Shown here piece after piece: positions 21,198 through 30,850 of a stretch of DNA of 64,000 nucleotides. The position numbers were made by a program, and so were the translations under genes. The notes under the pieces were generated by a model that was not told the origin of the DNA, searched no databases, and was given only the letters and a program-made list of their open reading frames with translations. The DNA is taken from contig CM041297.1 in NCBI GenBank assembly GCA_023052935.1, forward strand, positions 105,329,563 through 105,393,562, in the 5' to 3' direction. The DNA is from Piezodorus guildinii. Taxonomy: Eukaryota > Arthropoda > Insecta > Hemiptera > Pentatomidae. Positions within the stretch are counted from its first letter, which is position 1; each line of letters opens with the position of its first letter.

Positions 21198-21244
21198 TTG
21201 AAAATAATAAACCAAAAGAGACGAATTTTGTGTTGAAATTTAAT

Positions 21245-21760
21245 TAATAAATCTAAAATAAATTCTTTATTAACCCTCGACAGGACCCTTTATAATAAAA
21301 TTAATAGAATATATAAAGTGGGGTTAAGAGTCTTACAGCATTTAAATAAATTTAAACAAATTAACTAACACTAATAGAAAACAGAATTACGCAAGTAAGA
21401 AGAAAATAAGTTAAAATGTAATCTTATTTACAATTTTGTTCTGACTGGGTGGTTGTGAGATGAATGAATAAGGGTGATTTTAAGGTAGAAAGGGATTTAA
21501 AGTGACGGATACAAAGAGGAATATAATTCCATAGAATTGAGGATCGGATAAGAAACGATCTGTCGAAATGTACAGATCGGTGGGTTGTAGTGTTTAAATC
21601 TGAAGGCCTAGAGCATGTTAAACGGCAATGGGCAGATGATTTGAATTGTAAGAGTCAAAAATATACGATGTACGACGGGATTGGATAACTTGGTAAAGGA
21701 ATGATGCAAGGAAATACCTTGCGACGATTGGAAGGATAAAGTCACCTCAACTCGCTATAC
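21245..21760 (-). pseudogene. CR1/RTE-like LINE ORF2 C-terminus and 3' UTR
   Basis: On the minus strand a frame reads RPSDLNTTTHRSVHFDRSFL, then IRSSILWNYIPLCIRHFKSL and STLKSPLFIHLTTTQSEQNC before a stop near 21437. The THR..HF..SF...S..LWN..P..IR...S...FK layout is the tail region that follows RT in many CR1/RTE-type LINEs, and it parallels 42696-42995. The 3' UTR ends GGTTAATAAAGAATTTATTT near 21250. RT itself is absent. Confidence 0.55.
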
Positions 21761-21920
21761 AATTCGGAGACTCAGGTGTACCATGGTACCCCGAAGATAA
21801 ATCGAACAAGGCATTAATTTGTAAACCATAAATAGCTTGAGAAATAATTATTTCACGAATTAGTTTTCACTATTGTTTGAATTTTTAGGATTCGTGAAAC
21901 TACATGCTTGAGCAAAATTG

Positions 21921-22192
21921 GTTTGTTTATCTATTCATTTAACGTCACTTTATGCGGCTGTGGCTAAACTGTAAGAATCCTAATTTCAGTCTAATTAGAC
22001 AAGTTAAATTAGAATAGAAATCTTTAAAGAGTACAGGCTCGGTACTAACATTTTACGTCCCTCCGACGGGTGGCATAACCATGGATATTTTACTATCTAT
22101 TGAAAAATAGTACAAGCCGGGTTTGATCCCCGGTATCTTGTGCCTAGAAGGCTGTTATACTAGCCACTATCGGGCGAAGTTGGACCCTTAGA
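21921..22192 (-). mobile_element. SINE family 1 (minus copy)
   Basis: In plus orientation it opens TTTAACGTCACTTTATGCGG, contains CCTCCGACGGGTGGCATAAC, and closes with the inverted tRNA-like head (GGGTTTGATCCCCGG, GAAGGCTGTTATACTAGCCAC). Essentially full length, diverged. Confidence 0.75.
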
Positions 22193-22964
22193 ATAGTGTT
22201 AAGATTAACTCCGTTCCCTTAAACCTAATGGAGTTGTATTAACGAAAAATGTATGAGATAGCTTTCAATGGAATTATACTTTTGTGGCGTAAGTACTTTT
22301 TTAACCATCTTTATTCGTAACTGAAAAATATATTTTTAGGAAATAAATTACACTTAATTTTCTGTTTGTCGTGTAAATTAGCTAAATTTATGCTTCTTAC
22401 CTAGTATTACAGATTTTTTTTTTGAATCATCGCATAAACAAATCTTTATGATGAAATGGTCATGTTATAAATTAATTATAAAGTAATATATAAACCCTTT
22501 ATATAACTGATTATCCTCGTAAAATTTTCATTTTATAAATTAAATTTTATTAATTTTGTTATTCTGAATAGGAAGTCTTAACCATAGATGAAAATGATTC
22601 AATTAGAGAAATATTTTGTTCCATATTTCATGAATTAAAAAAAACATTCCAAAAAAACAAACAATAAAGATGTCAAAGTATTACATCAACATAAATATGA
22701 TTTTTCTTTATGCTTAATATTAAAAATATTTCATTTAACTTTTTTTCATTGGGTAAGATACGTATAGTTGTAATAGCTGAACTAGAGTTGTTTTATCCTA
22801 GAATTCATCATTATAGTAGACAAATTAAACATTCCCCATGGTAAATTAACATTTTCTCTTCAACCTAATTAACACTTTTACCTAGTCTAATTGGTATTTT
22901 TCTTTTTTAAATGAAACCTTTTATCTTGCTCAGTCTATTTGATGCAAAGGATGGATTCACGGAC
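22193..22964. other. AT-rich spacer
   Basis: No repeat family, gene or RNA is recognised here. Confidence 0.4.
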
Positions 22965-22977
22965 AATAAACAAAGTA
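22965..22977. repeat. 13-bp TSD, left (Penelope palindrome)
   Basis: AATAAACAAAGTA is found again at 28952-28964, just outside the other end of the palindrome. Confidence 0.85.
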
Positions 22978-23052
22978 GATGAGGAAGATGGTTGGGGGTG
23001 CGGTCATAAATTAAAAACACACAATTAAAAATAAGCGTTATTTTAATTATGT

Positions 23053-23091
23053 GCCGACGTTTCGGCCTACAATGTGGGCCTTCATCAGGGC
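23053..23091 (-). promoter_or_regulatory. Hammerhead-like motif, left arm
   Basis: Mirror copy of 28806-28844. On the minus strand: GCC, CTGATGA, A, GGCC, loop, GGCC, GAAAC, GTC, GGC. Hammerhead ribozymes are known in Penelope-like elements; here the match has one extra A before stem II. Confidence 0.4.
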
Positions 23092-23398
23092 TAAAAGAAA
23101 CAAGATAACAACCAATGTAATTATAGACTTAATAATGCGTTAGGTATATAATAATAATATGACAGTAATAAATTATGGGAACATAAATAATATTAAATGT
23201 AAAATGATAATAAGATGACAATTATAAAGTATGGAAATAAGGTGACAGTTATAAAGCATGGAAATAAACAAAATTAAGATGATAGTTATAAAGTATGGAA
23301 GTAGACATAATTGAGATGATAATATTGTAATGAGAATATATAAATAGAGACTAAGTAAATGAAAAAAAAATGATAAAGGAAAAATATGTGAACAATTA

Positions 23399-23475
23399 AA
23401 ATTTTAAATATTAACAATTTTGAGTTGATATATGACGGTAATATATTAAAAACATAGTTAAGAGTATAGGTAATA

Positions 23476-23533
<58 letters not shown>

Positions 23534-23665
23534 GTCATTACAAAAGAGAAACAGTATGAATAAAAAATAATAATTTAAATTTTAAAATAATGTAATATTA
23601 AACTAATAATTATATGTCAGGATATGTAACGGAGAAAGATATGAGTATGGAAAGGGGGAGAAAGA
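23399..23665. repeat. Left-arm-only segment of the Penelope palindrome
   Basis: About 266 bp, including a run of 39 A (23479-23517) and a short (TA)n, is absent from the right arm, where CATCGCCCATTT joins directly to TTAATTGTTCACATATTTTT (about 28488-28515). A short shared TTT/TTAA at the junction suggests deletion from the right arm. Confidence 0.7.
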
Positions 23666-24187
23666 AATGGGCGATGAAAAAAGACCCTTATCAATAAGAA
23701 AAAATACTTACATGACGAACGTGCAAGCGTTGCCTACAGAAGTGATGTTTCCCAGTTTAAAAAACGCTCATTGCGTGGAACGGAAAATATGAGAACTAGA
23801 ATGTCCGTTAGGAAAATTCCAAGAAGCTAAGTTATGTTTACTGATTCGATTGTTAAAAAATAGCCAAAAGTCATTACTTGAGAGTACTTGAGTTATTACT
23901 TATGAGTATTTGATAAAATTGTAAGAAATAGTGACGAGGTAAAGATTAAAAGATTTTAAGTAATAACGGATGACGATGATAAATGATGAATGATGATAAG
24001 GTAATAACGAATGACGATAAGGAGCTGTCGAAGGAAATGATAAATAAACAGTAATCTAGTAGGTAAACAAATAAATAAATAAAAAAGGGGAGTACGAAAA
24101 TTAAATAAATATATAAATAAAAAAAATTGATAATAAATAAAAATAAAATTATGAAGAGATGATCAGATGGTTGTTTTAAAAAATGAG

Positions 24188-25831
24188 CTAGGGATGCTTT
24201 ATTAAATTTAATATTTGGGAATAAGCTAGTGACAAGTTATGTTTGTCAGTCTTTTGATTAACAGGAAGGGGTTCTAGTTGTATGTAAATGCATTCTGTAA
24301 TGAGTCGTTTGTCATGGTTGGGAACAGTGGCAAGAATGGATGTTTTATCAAAATCAAAGGAATGGTTAAGGGTTAAGGAATGTTCTGAAAGTTTTGAAGC
24401 GGTAGAATTTTTGGAGGAAATTGTATATTTGTGTCGGGTGATGCGATCTTTGAGAAGGTTTTTGGTTTCACCAATATAGGCAGAGTTGCAATTAGGAGTT
24501 CCGCAAGGGACTCTATAAACAATTTTTGAACGGTGGTCTGTTGGTATACTGTCTTTAAGTCGGCTGTAAATATTGGAGAGTTTGTAGTGGGATTTTAAAG
24601 CAAGTCTGAGGTTTGGATAGAAGGATTTTAATGATTTTTTAATTTTTTCTGAAAGAGAGGGAATGTAAGGTACGGATCTATATAAGGGAGTTGGTGATGA
24701 TGATGGAGTAGAAAGAGAGGTTAATTGAGGTTGAGACTGATTTCTGTAGTTATTTATAAGTTTGTTTATGATCACGGTAGGGAAGTTATTGGCCAGGAGA
24801 ATTGTCTTTATGCGGTTAATGTTGATGTCGTGGAAACGGGGATCGGAAAGGAAAAGGCTTCGGTGTATAAGATTTTTAGCAACGTTAATTTTTTGATGAT
24901 GGGGATGTTGGGAATAAAAGTTTAATAGTCTGCCAGAGTAAGTCGGTTTTGTGTACCAGTCAGTGGATATTGTGTTATTAAGGTTTCTAATGATGAGGAG
25001 GTCAAGAAATGGAAGGGAATTGTTAGTTTCGGATTCAGCGGTAAAATGTAGGCGGGGGTGGTAAGATTTAAAGGCTAAAAGTATGTCAGTAATTTTGTCG
25101 GGGTTAAGAACAAGGAGGAGGTCGTCTACGTATTTTTTAATAAGAATAATATCCTCAGGAAACTGAGGGATTATCAAATTTAGTAAATCGTTGAAGACAA
25201 TATTGGCGAGGTCAGGGGCGAGAGGATTTCCCATAGCCAGTCCTGAAATTTGATTAAAGAACTGTCCATTGAATGTAAGGTATCCAGAATTGCAACAAAG
25301 GTTGAGGGATTCTAGGTATGAAGGGCAGTTAAGTGAGGTATGGGGTTCAATAGAAGACCAGTTATCTTCGATGATACATAGGGCTTTATCTATAGGAATA
25401 TTGGTAAACAAGCTTTCTACATCAAAGGAAACAAGGATGCAATGTTCCGGAATAATGAAGGATATTAATTGTTCGCGGAGAAGAAAAGAATTTTGGATAT
25501 CGTAAGGATTGTTGTGACTAAGATGTTGTAAAGAGGGTAGTAAGAATTTACTGAGGTTAACAGAGGGTGAGTTGATATTCGATGTGATAGGGCGGAGGGG
25601 GATACCTGGTTTATGAATTTTTGGGAGTCCATAGAAGCGAGGAGCAACGGAATTATAGGAAATAAGGTTTCTATAGCTGGGATAGTTTATAAATTTTGAA
25701 TCTAAAAGAGATTTCAGGTGTTTATTGAATTTAGTTTTAGGTGAAGGGGTGGGATCGCGGGATATGGGAACATAAGTGGATCTATCGGAAAGGAGAATGT
25801 TCATTTTGTCATTATATTCGGAACGGTCCAT
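24188..25831 (-). CDS. Penelope-like RT with GIY-YIG endonuclease (left copy, N-truncated)
   Basis: 547 codons from the first ATG, though the frame is open further upstream through TDKGNKTVIM, so the true N-terminus is lost. Blocks: YGLPKIHKPGIPLRPI at 67-82, motif A FDVESLFTNIPI at 136-147, motif B GLAMGNPLAPDLANIV at 197-212, catalytic YVDD at 234-237, LPFLD at 273-277, then a linker and the GIY-YIG nuclease (VYRVPCG at 438-444, YIGET at 453-457, R463, EH at 483-484). Role in the family: target cleavage and reverse transcription of element RNA. Typical family proteins are longer at the N-terminus. It differs from the right copy at C131, F213, R282, T293 and Y362. Confidence 0.92.
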   Translation of the reverse strand: MDRSEYNDKMNILLSDRSTYVPISRDPTPSPKTKFNKHLKSLLDSKFINYPSYRNLISYNSVAPRFYGLPKIHKPGIPLRPITSNINSPSVNLSKFLLPSLQHLSHNNPYDIQNSFLLREQLISFIIPEHCILVSFDVESLFTNIPIDKALCIIEDNWSSIEPHTSLNCPSYLESLNLCCNSGYLTFNGQFFNQISGLAMGNPLAPDLANIVFNDLLNLIIPQFPEDIILIKKYVDDLLLVLNPDKITDILLAFKSYHPRLHFTAESETNNSLPFLDLLIIRNLNNTISTDWYTKPTYSGRLLNFYSQHPHHQKINVAKNLIHRSLFLSDPRFHDININRIKTILLANNFPTVIINKLINNYRNQSQPQLTSLSTPSSSPTPLYRSVPYIPSLSEKIKKSLKSFYPNLRLALKSHYKLSNIYSRLKDSIPTDHRSKIVYRVPCGTPNCNSAYIGETKNLLKDRITRHKYTISSKNSTASKLSEHSLTLNHSFDFDKTSILATVPNHDKRLITECIYIQLEPLPVNQKTDKHNLSLAYSQILNLIKHP

Positions 25832-25929
25832 GATTACAGTCTTGTTTCCTTTGTCAGTTCTGGTTACTATGATGTCGTCATGGGATTTTAGGAAAGCTCG
25901 GGTAAGAGATAAGTCTTTAAAGAATTGAG

Positions 25930-26233
25930 GTTAGGAAAGCTCTTACCCGAGCTTTCCTAAAATCCCCTTGTTTCCTTTGATGTAGAAAGCTTGTTTACCA
26001 ATATTCCTATAGATAAAGCCCTATGTATCATCGAAGATAACTGGTCTTCTATTGAACCCCATATGAGGGATTCTAGGTATGAAGGGCAGTTAAGTGAGGT
26101 ATGGGGTTCAATAGAAGACCAGTTATCTTCGATGATACATAGGGCTTTATATATAGGAATATTGGTAAACAAGCTTTCTACATCAAAGGAAACAAGGGGA
26201 TTTTAGGAAAGCTCGGGTAAGAGCTTTCCTAAC
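25930..26233. repeat. Fold-back centre of the Penelope palindrome
   Basis: From each ORF inward the order is: 5' edge of the ORF frame, an antisense copy of ORF-edge sequence (TCTTACCCGAGCTTTCCTAA and its inverse), then a ~95-bp antisense piece of the RT gene covering motif A (FDVESLFTNIPID region). The two halves meet at a 36-nt unpaired spacer, 26064-26099, between GAACCCCATA and TATGGGGTTC. The spacer is the reverse complement of the RT gene just downstream of that point, so it looks like the loop of a snap-back copy. Confidence 0.75.
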
Positions 26234-27975
26234 CTCAATTCTTTAAAGACTTATCTCTTACCCGAGCTTTCCTAAAATCCCATGACGACATCATAGTAAC
26301 CAGAACTGACAAAGGAAACAAGACTGTAATCATGGACCGTTCCGAATATAATGACAAAATGAACATTCTCCTTTCCGATAGATCCACTTATGTTCCCATA
26401 TCCCGCGATCCCACCCCTTCACCTAAAACTAAATTCAATAAACACCTGAAATCTCTTTTAGATTCAAAATTTATAAACTATCCCAGCTATAGAAACCTTA
26501 TTTCCTATAATTCCGTTGCTCCTCGCTTCTATGGACTCCCAAAAATTCATAAACCAGGTATCCCCCTCCGCCCTATCACATCGAATATCAACTCACCCTC
26601 TGTTAACCTCAGTAAATTCTTACTACCCTCTTTACAACATCTTAGTCACAACAATCCTTACGATATCCAAAATTCTTTTCTTCTCCGCGAACAATTAATA
26701 TCCTTCATTATTCCGGAACATTACATCCTTGTTTCCTTTGATGTAGAAAGCTTGTTTACCAATATTCCTATAGATAAAGCCCTATGTATCATCGAAGATA
26801 ACTGGTCTTCTATTGAACCCCATACCTCACTTAACTGCCCTTCATACCTAGAATCCCTCAACCTTTGTTGCAATTCTGGATACCTTACATTCAATGGACA
26901 GTTCTTTAATCAAATTTCAGGACTGGCTATGGGAAATCCTCTCGCCCCTGACCTCGCCAATATTGTCCTTAACGATTTACTAAATTTGATAATCCCTCAG
27001 TTTCCTGAGGATATTATTCTTATTAAAAAATACGTAGACGACCTCCTCCTTGTTCTTAACCCCGACAAAATTACTGACATACTTTTAGCCTTTAAATCTT
27101 ACCACCCCCGCCTACATTTTACCGCTGAATCCGAAACTAACAATTCCCTTCCATTTCTTGACCTCCTCATCATTAAAAACCTTAATAACACAATATCCAC
27201 TGACTGGTACGCAAAACCGACTTACTCTGGCAGACTATTAAACTTTTATTCCCAACATCCCCATCATCAAAAAATTAACGTTGCTAAAAATCTTATACAC
27301 CGAAGCCTTTTCCTTTCCGATCCCCGTTTCCACGACATCAACATTAACCGCATAAAGACAATTCTCCTGGCCAATAACTTCCCTACCGTGATCATAAACA
27401 AACTTATAAATAACTGCAGAAATCAGTCTCAACCTCAATTAACCTCTCTTTCTACTCCATCATCATCACCAACTCCCTTATATAGATCCGTACCTTACAT
27501 TCCCTCTCTTTCAGAAAAAATTAAAAAATCATTAAAATCCTTCTATCCAAACCTCAGACTTGCTTTAAAATCCCACTACAAACTCTCCAATATTTACAGC
27601 CGACTTAAAGACAGTATACCAACAGACCACCGTTCAAAAATTGTTTATAGAGTCCCTTGCGGAACTCCTAATTGCAACTCTGCCTATATTGGTGAAACCA
27701 AAAACCTTCTCAAAGATCGCATCACCCGACACAAATATACAATTTCCTCCAAAAATTCTACCGCTTCAAAACTTTCAGAACATTCCTTAACCCTTAACCA
27801 TTCCTTTGATTTTGATAAAACATCCATTCTTGCCACTGTTCCCAACCATGACAAACGACTCATTACAGAATGCATTTACATACAACTAGAACCCCTTCCT
27901 GTTAATCAAAAGACTGACAAACATAACTTGTCACTAGCTTATTCCCAAATATTAAATTTAATAAAGCATCCCTAG
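26233..27975 (+). CDS. Penelope-like RT with GIY-YIG endonuclease (right copy, N-truncated)
   Basis: The frame opens after a TAA at 26230-26232 (PQFFKDLSLTRAFLKSHDDI), with the first ATG at 26332. From that ATG the 547 residues align with the left copy and keep every catalytic motif: FDVESLF, GLAMGNPLAP, YVDD and the GIY-YIG block ending in EH. Differences are Y131, L213, K282, A293 and C362. No stop or frameshift interrupts it. Whether it is translated is unknown, since the upstream promoter region is replaced by the fold-back. Activity of the truncated RT is doubtful because the first RT block sits at the very start. Confidence 0.92.
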   Translation, partial: PQFFKDLSLTRAFLKSHDDIIVTRTDKGNKTVIMDRSEYNDKMNILLSDRSTYVPISRDPTPSPKTKFNKHLKSLLDSKFINYPSYRNLISYNSVAPRFYGLPKIHKPGIPLRPITSNINSPSVNLSKFLLPSLQHLSHNNPYDIQNSFLLREQLISFIIPEHYILVSFDVESLFTNIPIDKALCIIEDNWSSIEPHTSLNCPSYLESLNLCCNSGYLTFNGQFFNQISGLAMGNPLAPDLANIVLNDLLNLIIPQFPEDIILIKKYVDDLLLVLNPDKITDILLAFKSYHPRLHFTAESETNNSLPFLDLLIIKNLNNTISTDWYAKPTYSGRLLNFYSQHPHHQKINVAKNLIHRSLFLSDPRFHDININRIKTILLANNFPTVIINKLINNCRNQSQPQLTSLSTPSSSPTPLYRSVPYIPSLSEKIKKSLKSFYPNLRLALKSHYKLSNIYSRLKDSIPTDHRSKIVYRVPCGTPNCNSAYIGETKNLLKDRITRHKYTISSKNSTASKLSEHSLTLNHSFDFDKTSILATVPNHDKRLITECIYIQLEPLPVNQKTDKHNLSLAYSQILNLIKHP

Positions 27976-28805
27976 CTCATTTTTTAAAACAACCATCTGA
28001 TCATCTCTTCATAATTTTATTTTTATTTATTATCAATTTTTTTATTTATATATTTATTTAATTTTCGTACTCCCCTTTTTTATTTATTTATTTGTTTACC
28101 TACTAGATTACTGTTTATTTATCATTTCCTTCGACAGCTCCTTATCGTCATTCGTTATTACCTTATCATCATTCATCATTTATCATCGTCATCCGTTATT
28201 ACTTAAAATCTTTTAATCTTTACCTCGTCACTATTTCTTACAATTTTATCAAACACTCATAAGTAATAACTCAAGTACTCTCAAGTAATGACTTTTGGCT
28301 ATTTTTTAACAATCGAATCAGTAAACATAACTTAGCTTCTTGGAATTTTCCTAACGGACATTCTAGTTCTCATATTTTCCGTTCCACGCAATGAGCGTTT
28401 TTTAAACTGAGAAACATCACTTCTGTAGGCAACGCTTGCACGTTCGTCATGTAAGTATTTTTTCTTATTGATAAGGGTCTTTTTTCATCGCCCATTTTTA
28501 ATTGTTCACATATTTTTCCTTTATCCTTTTTTTTTCATTTACTTAGTCTCTGTTTATATATTCTCATTACAATGTTATCATCTCAATTATGTCTACTTCC
28601 ATACTTTATAACTATCATCTTAATTTTGTTTATTTCCATACTTTATAACTGCCACCTTATTTCCATACTTTATAATTGTCATCTTATTATCATTTTACAT
28701 TTAATATTATTTATGTTCCCATAATTTATTACTGTCATATTATTATTATATACCTAACGCATTATTAAGTCTATAATTACATTGGTTGTTATCTTGTTTC
28801 TTTTA

Positions 28806-28844
28806 GCCCTGATGAAGGCCCACATTGTAGGCCGAAACGTCGGC
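28806..28844 (+). promoter_or_regulatory. Hammerhead-like motif, right arm
   Basis: In order: GCC (28806-28808), CTGATGA (28809-28815), A, GGCC/GGCC hairpin (28817-28833), GAAAC (28834-28838), GTC (28839-28841), GGC (28842-28844). GCC/GGC can form stem I, and the palindromic ACGT could form stem III between two molecules. The single unpaired A after CTGATGA departs from the canonical core, so activity is uncertain. Confidence 0.45.
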
Positions 28845-28951
28845 ACATAATTAAAATAACGCTTATTTTTAATTGTGTGTTTTTAATTTATGACCGCACC
28901 CCCAACCATCTTCCTCATCTAATTTCTCTACGGTCAACAAAACTCCATCAT

Positions 28952-28964
28952 AATAAACAAAGTA
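28952..28964. repeat. 13-bp TSD, right (Penelope palindrome)
   Basis: AATAAACAAAGTA, identical to 22965-22977. Confidence 0.85.
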
Positions 28965-29304
28965 TAACATTTACTTAGCTCTTTCATGTTTGATGAAGAA
29001 TTAAATGGGTCGTTTTCCTCATTACCGTTAATGACACTAACTTGTGCGATTCGGGTCCATTTTATGCCAGTATGCATATAATGATATATACACACAATTA
29101 ATATTTATTTTATATGTAATATTTTTTTCACCTAATTAAAACATAAAGAATTAGTAATAACCTGTATAAATTATAAATAAACCCCTGTTAAGTAACTGGT
29201 GTTGAGTGTCTCATGTGGAAAAATTCCTCTAATTTGAATCCAAAAATAAAATTATTTAAAAAAAAATGATATATGTTGGATTTTTAAATTATTTCTGTAT
29301 TCAA

Positions 29305-29583
29305 TTTCAGTTTATGTTACTTTGGCTTATCGGTTAATGCTAAAATGAGAGCCCCAAATTCCGCCTATCAATTTCGTTAAAGATTAATTAGGTACGGATC
29401 TTTATCGATTATCTGGATTCGCACAGGCTCGGGACCCTAATTTTACGTCCTCTCCGAAGGTCGGCATAATCAACGATTTTTTACTTCTCTTAAAATATCT
29501 AGGAGTCGTCTTTCAGAGTTGAACCAGCTACTTTAAGCATAGAAGGCTGTCGAGCTAGTCACTACACCGTAAGTGACCCCTAA
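29305..29583 (-). mobile_element. SINE family 1 (minus copy)
   Basis: Contains CTTTATCGATTATCTGGATT-type body, CACAGGCTCGGGACC and CCTCTCCGAAGGTCGGCATAA, and ends with the degraded tRNA-like head (AGAGTTGAACCAGCT, GAAGGCTGTCGAGCTAGTCAC). Confidence 0.7.
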
Positions 29584-30224
29584 ATGATATATTTTTATAA
29601 ACTGTGAAAAAAATGTTTTGAAACACTGTAAAAACTGCCTTTTAGCATAGAAAATTATGGTTTTGCTCAAATAAGTACAAATTTTCTTATTAAAACATTT
29701 TATATAGTCAACTCTAATGTCTTTATAATTAGAATTTATTTTAATAAAGATTAAAACAGAATTAATTTTTTGTTGTCGACTGAATAATAAAAGAATTTGA
29801 TAATCATCTCTACCTCTCTGATGTCAGATAAAAATCGGAAAATTTTCTTATCAAAGAAATAAAATGCCAAATTGAACATTCTCTACGGGGAAAAGCGGCG
29901 GAAAATGGAAGGGTAAAATATAGATAAACACTCGAGGCATAATGAGGAAATGGAAAACCGGAAATTTGATGGAGGAATGAAATAAATTAGGAACGTCTTC
30001 CGGCCCAGAATTGACTTCATTAAATACCGAAAAAATGTCATCTTAACGAAGCAGGTAAGGGACCGTAACAAGATGTCCCGCTTATTATCGAAACGCGCAA
30101 AATAACTTCTCATCAACTAATAAGTAAATCAGCGAGTTTTTAGATGAGAACTGTATTAAGATAAGTTGAAAAGAAATAGGGGGTAGGTTTGCTCTTAAAG
30201 GAACACAGCGATAAAAAGATTTTT
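29584..30224. other. Non-coding spacer
   Basis: No repeat or gene recognised. A 77-codon minus-strand open frame at 29883-30116 has no recognisable domain. Confidence 0.35.
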
Positions 30225-30420
30225 TTTTTATTTATTTAACGTCACTTTTTACATATGTGGTCAATCGGACGATGTTACATGGGGAGCTCTGAATTTTTTC
30301 TATCTAGGTTTAATTATAATAGGGATCTTTAACGAGTACCTGAACAAGTGGCTCGGGACCACCTTTTTATTTCCCCTCCGAAGGGCGGCATAACTAAAGA
30401 TAGAATCATTAAAAAATAAA
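30225..30420 (-). mobile_element. SINE family 1, lacking the tRNA-like head
   Basis: Runs from TATTTAACGTCACTTTTTAC through GGGATCTTTAACGAGTACCTG and CCCCTCCGAAGGGCGGCATAA, then stops before the promoter region. Confidence 0.7.
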
Positions 30421-30444
30421 TAGATAATGAAAATAAAAAAGATA

Positions 30445-30850
30445 ATATTTTCTAAAATCCTCAGCTTTTTAACGGTACGTTATATATCTATATCACGTTT
30501 CTTATTTGTTTTTTAAACATAAAAAATGTGTTTGCTTCTTTTTTTTTTTTTTTATCAAATTCGTTTAAGTCATATTTTTACCTGTTTTATTAACGCTAAT
30601 AGAATGAATGATACGGTTAAAATTTTGGAATTTAAAAAAGTAAAGTTACAGCAAACTGTAATATATCCGAATACATAAATATATAAGAATTAAAAAAGTA
30701 AAGATACTCTAGAAAAAGAAAATTTAAAGTATCGGCATTTAAGCACTGTCAGACTGTTTCAATCAAAATGAAGCCTACACCTCATTAAAGCTCATTAAAT
30801 TTTACATCGATATAGCGAGTTTAATCAAAATAGTTAGAGATTTATGATGA
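30445..30850 (+). repeat. Helitron-family internal segment
   Basis: TTTTCTAAAATCCTCAGCTT, AACGGTACGTTATATATC, TATCGGCATTTAAG and TTTTACATCGATATAGCGAG follow the same order as 11590-11650, 10240-10290 and 37390-37720. Ends are not seen. Confidence 0.45.

Larger units (their letters stand above)
22978..28951. mobile_element. Palindromic Penelope-like element unit (~5.97 kb)
   Basis: Two Penelope-like copies lie head to head (ORFs pointing outward) about a centre at 26081/26082. The reverse complement of the left arm matches the right arm from the centre out to 22977/28920, broken only by scattered substitutions and one ~266-bp length difference. The two ORFs are both 547 codons and differ at about five residues. 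A single 13-bp TSD bounds the whole unit, so it is one insertion. The right end carries ~31 bp (28921-28951) that the left end lacks. Family background: Penelope-like elements couple RT to a GIY-YIG nuclease and often show inverted or tandem, 5'-truncated arrangements. Confidence 0.9.

Noticed and set aside
24288..25505. Plus-strand open frames opposite the left Penelope ORF (and minus-strand ones opposite the right copy)
   Set aside because: Antisense shadows; they mirror each other because the arms are a palindrome.
22978..28951. The palindrome as a pure assembly artefact
   Set aside because: Arms differ by substitutions and a 266-bp indel, and a single TSD lies outside both ends; an artefact would give identical arms and no TSD. 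Long reads are still needed.
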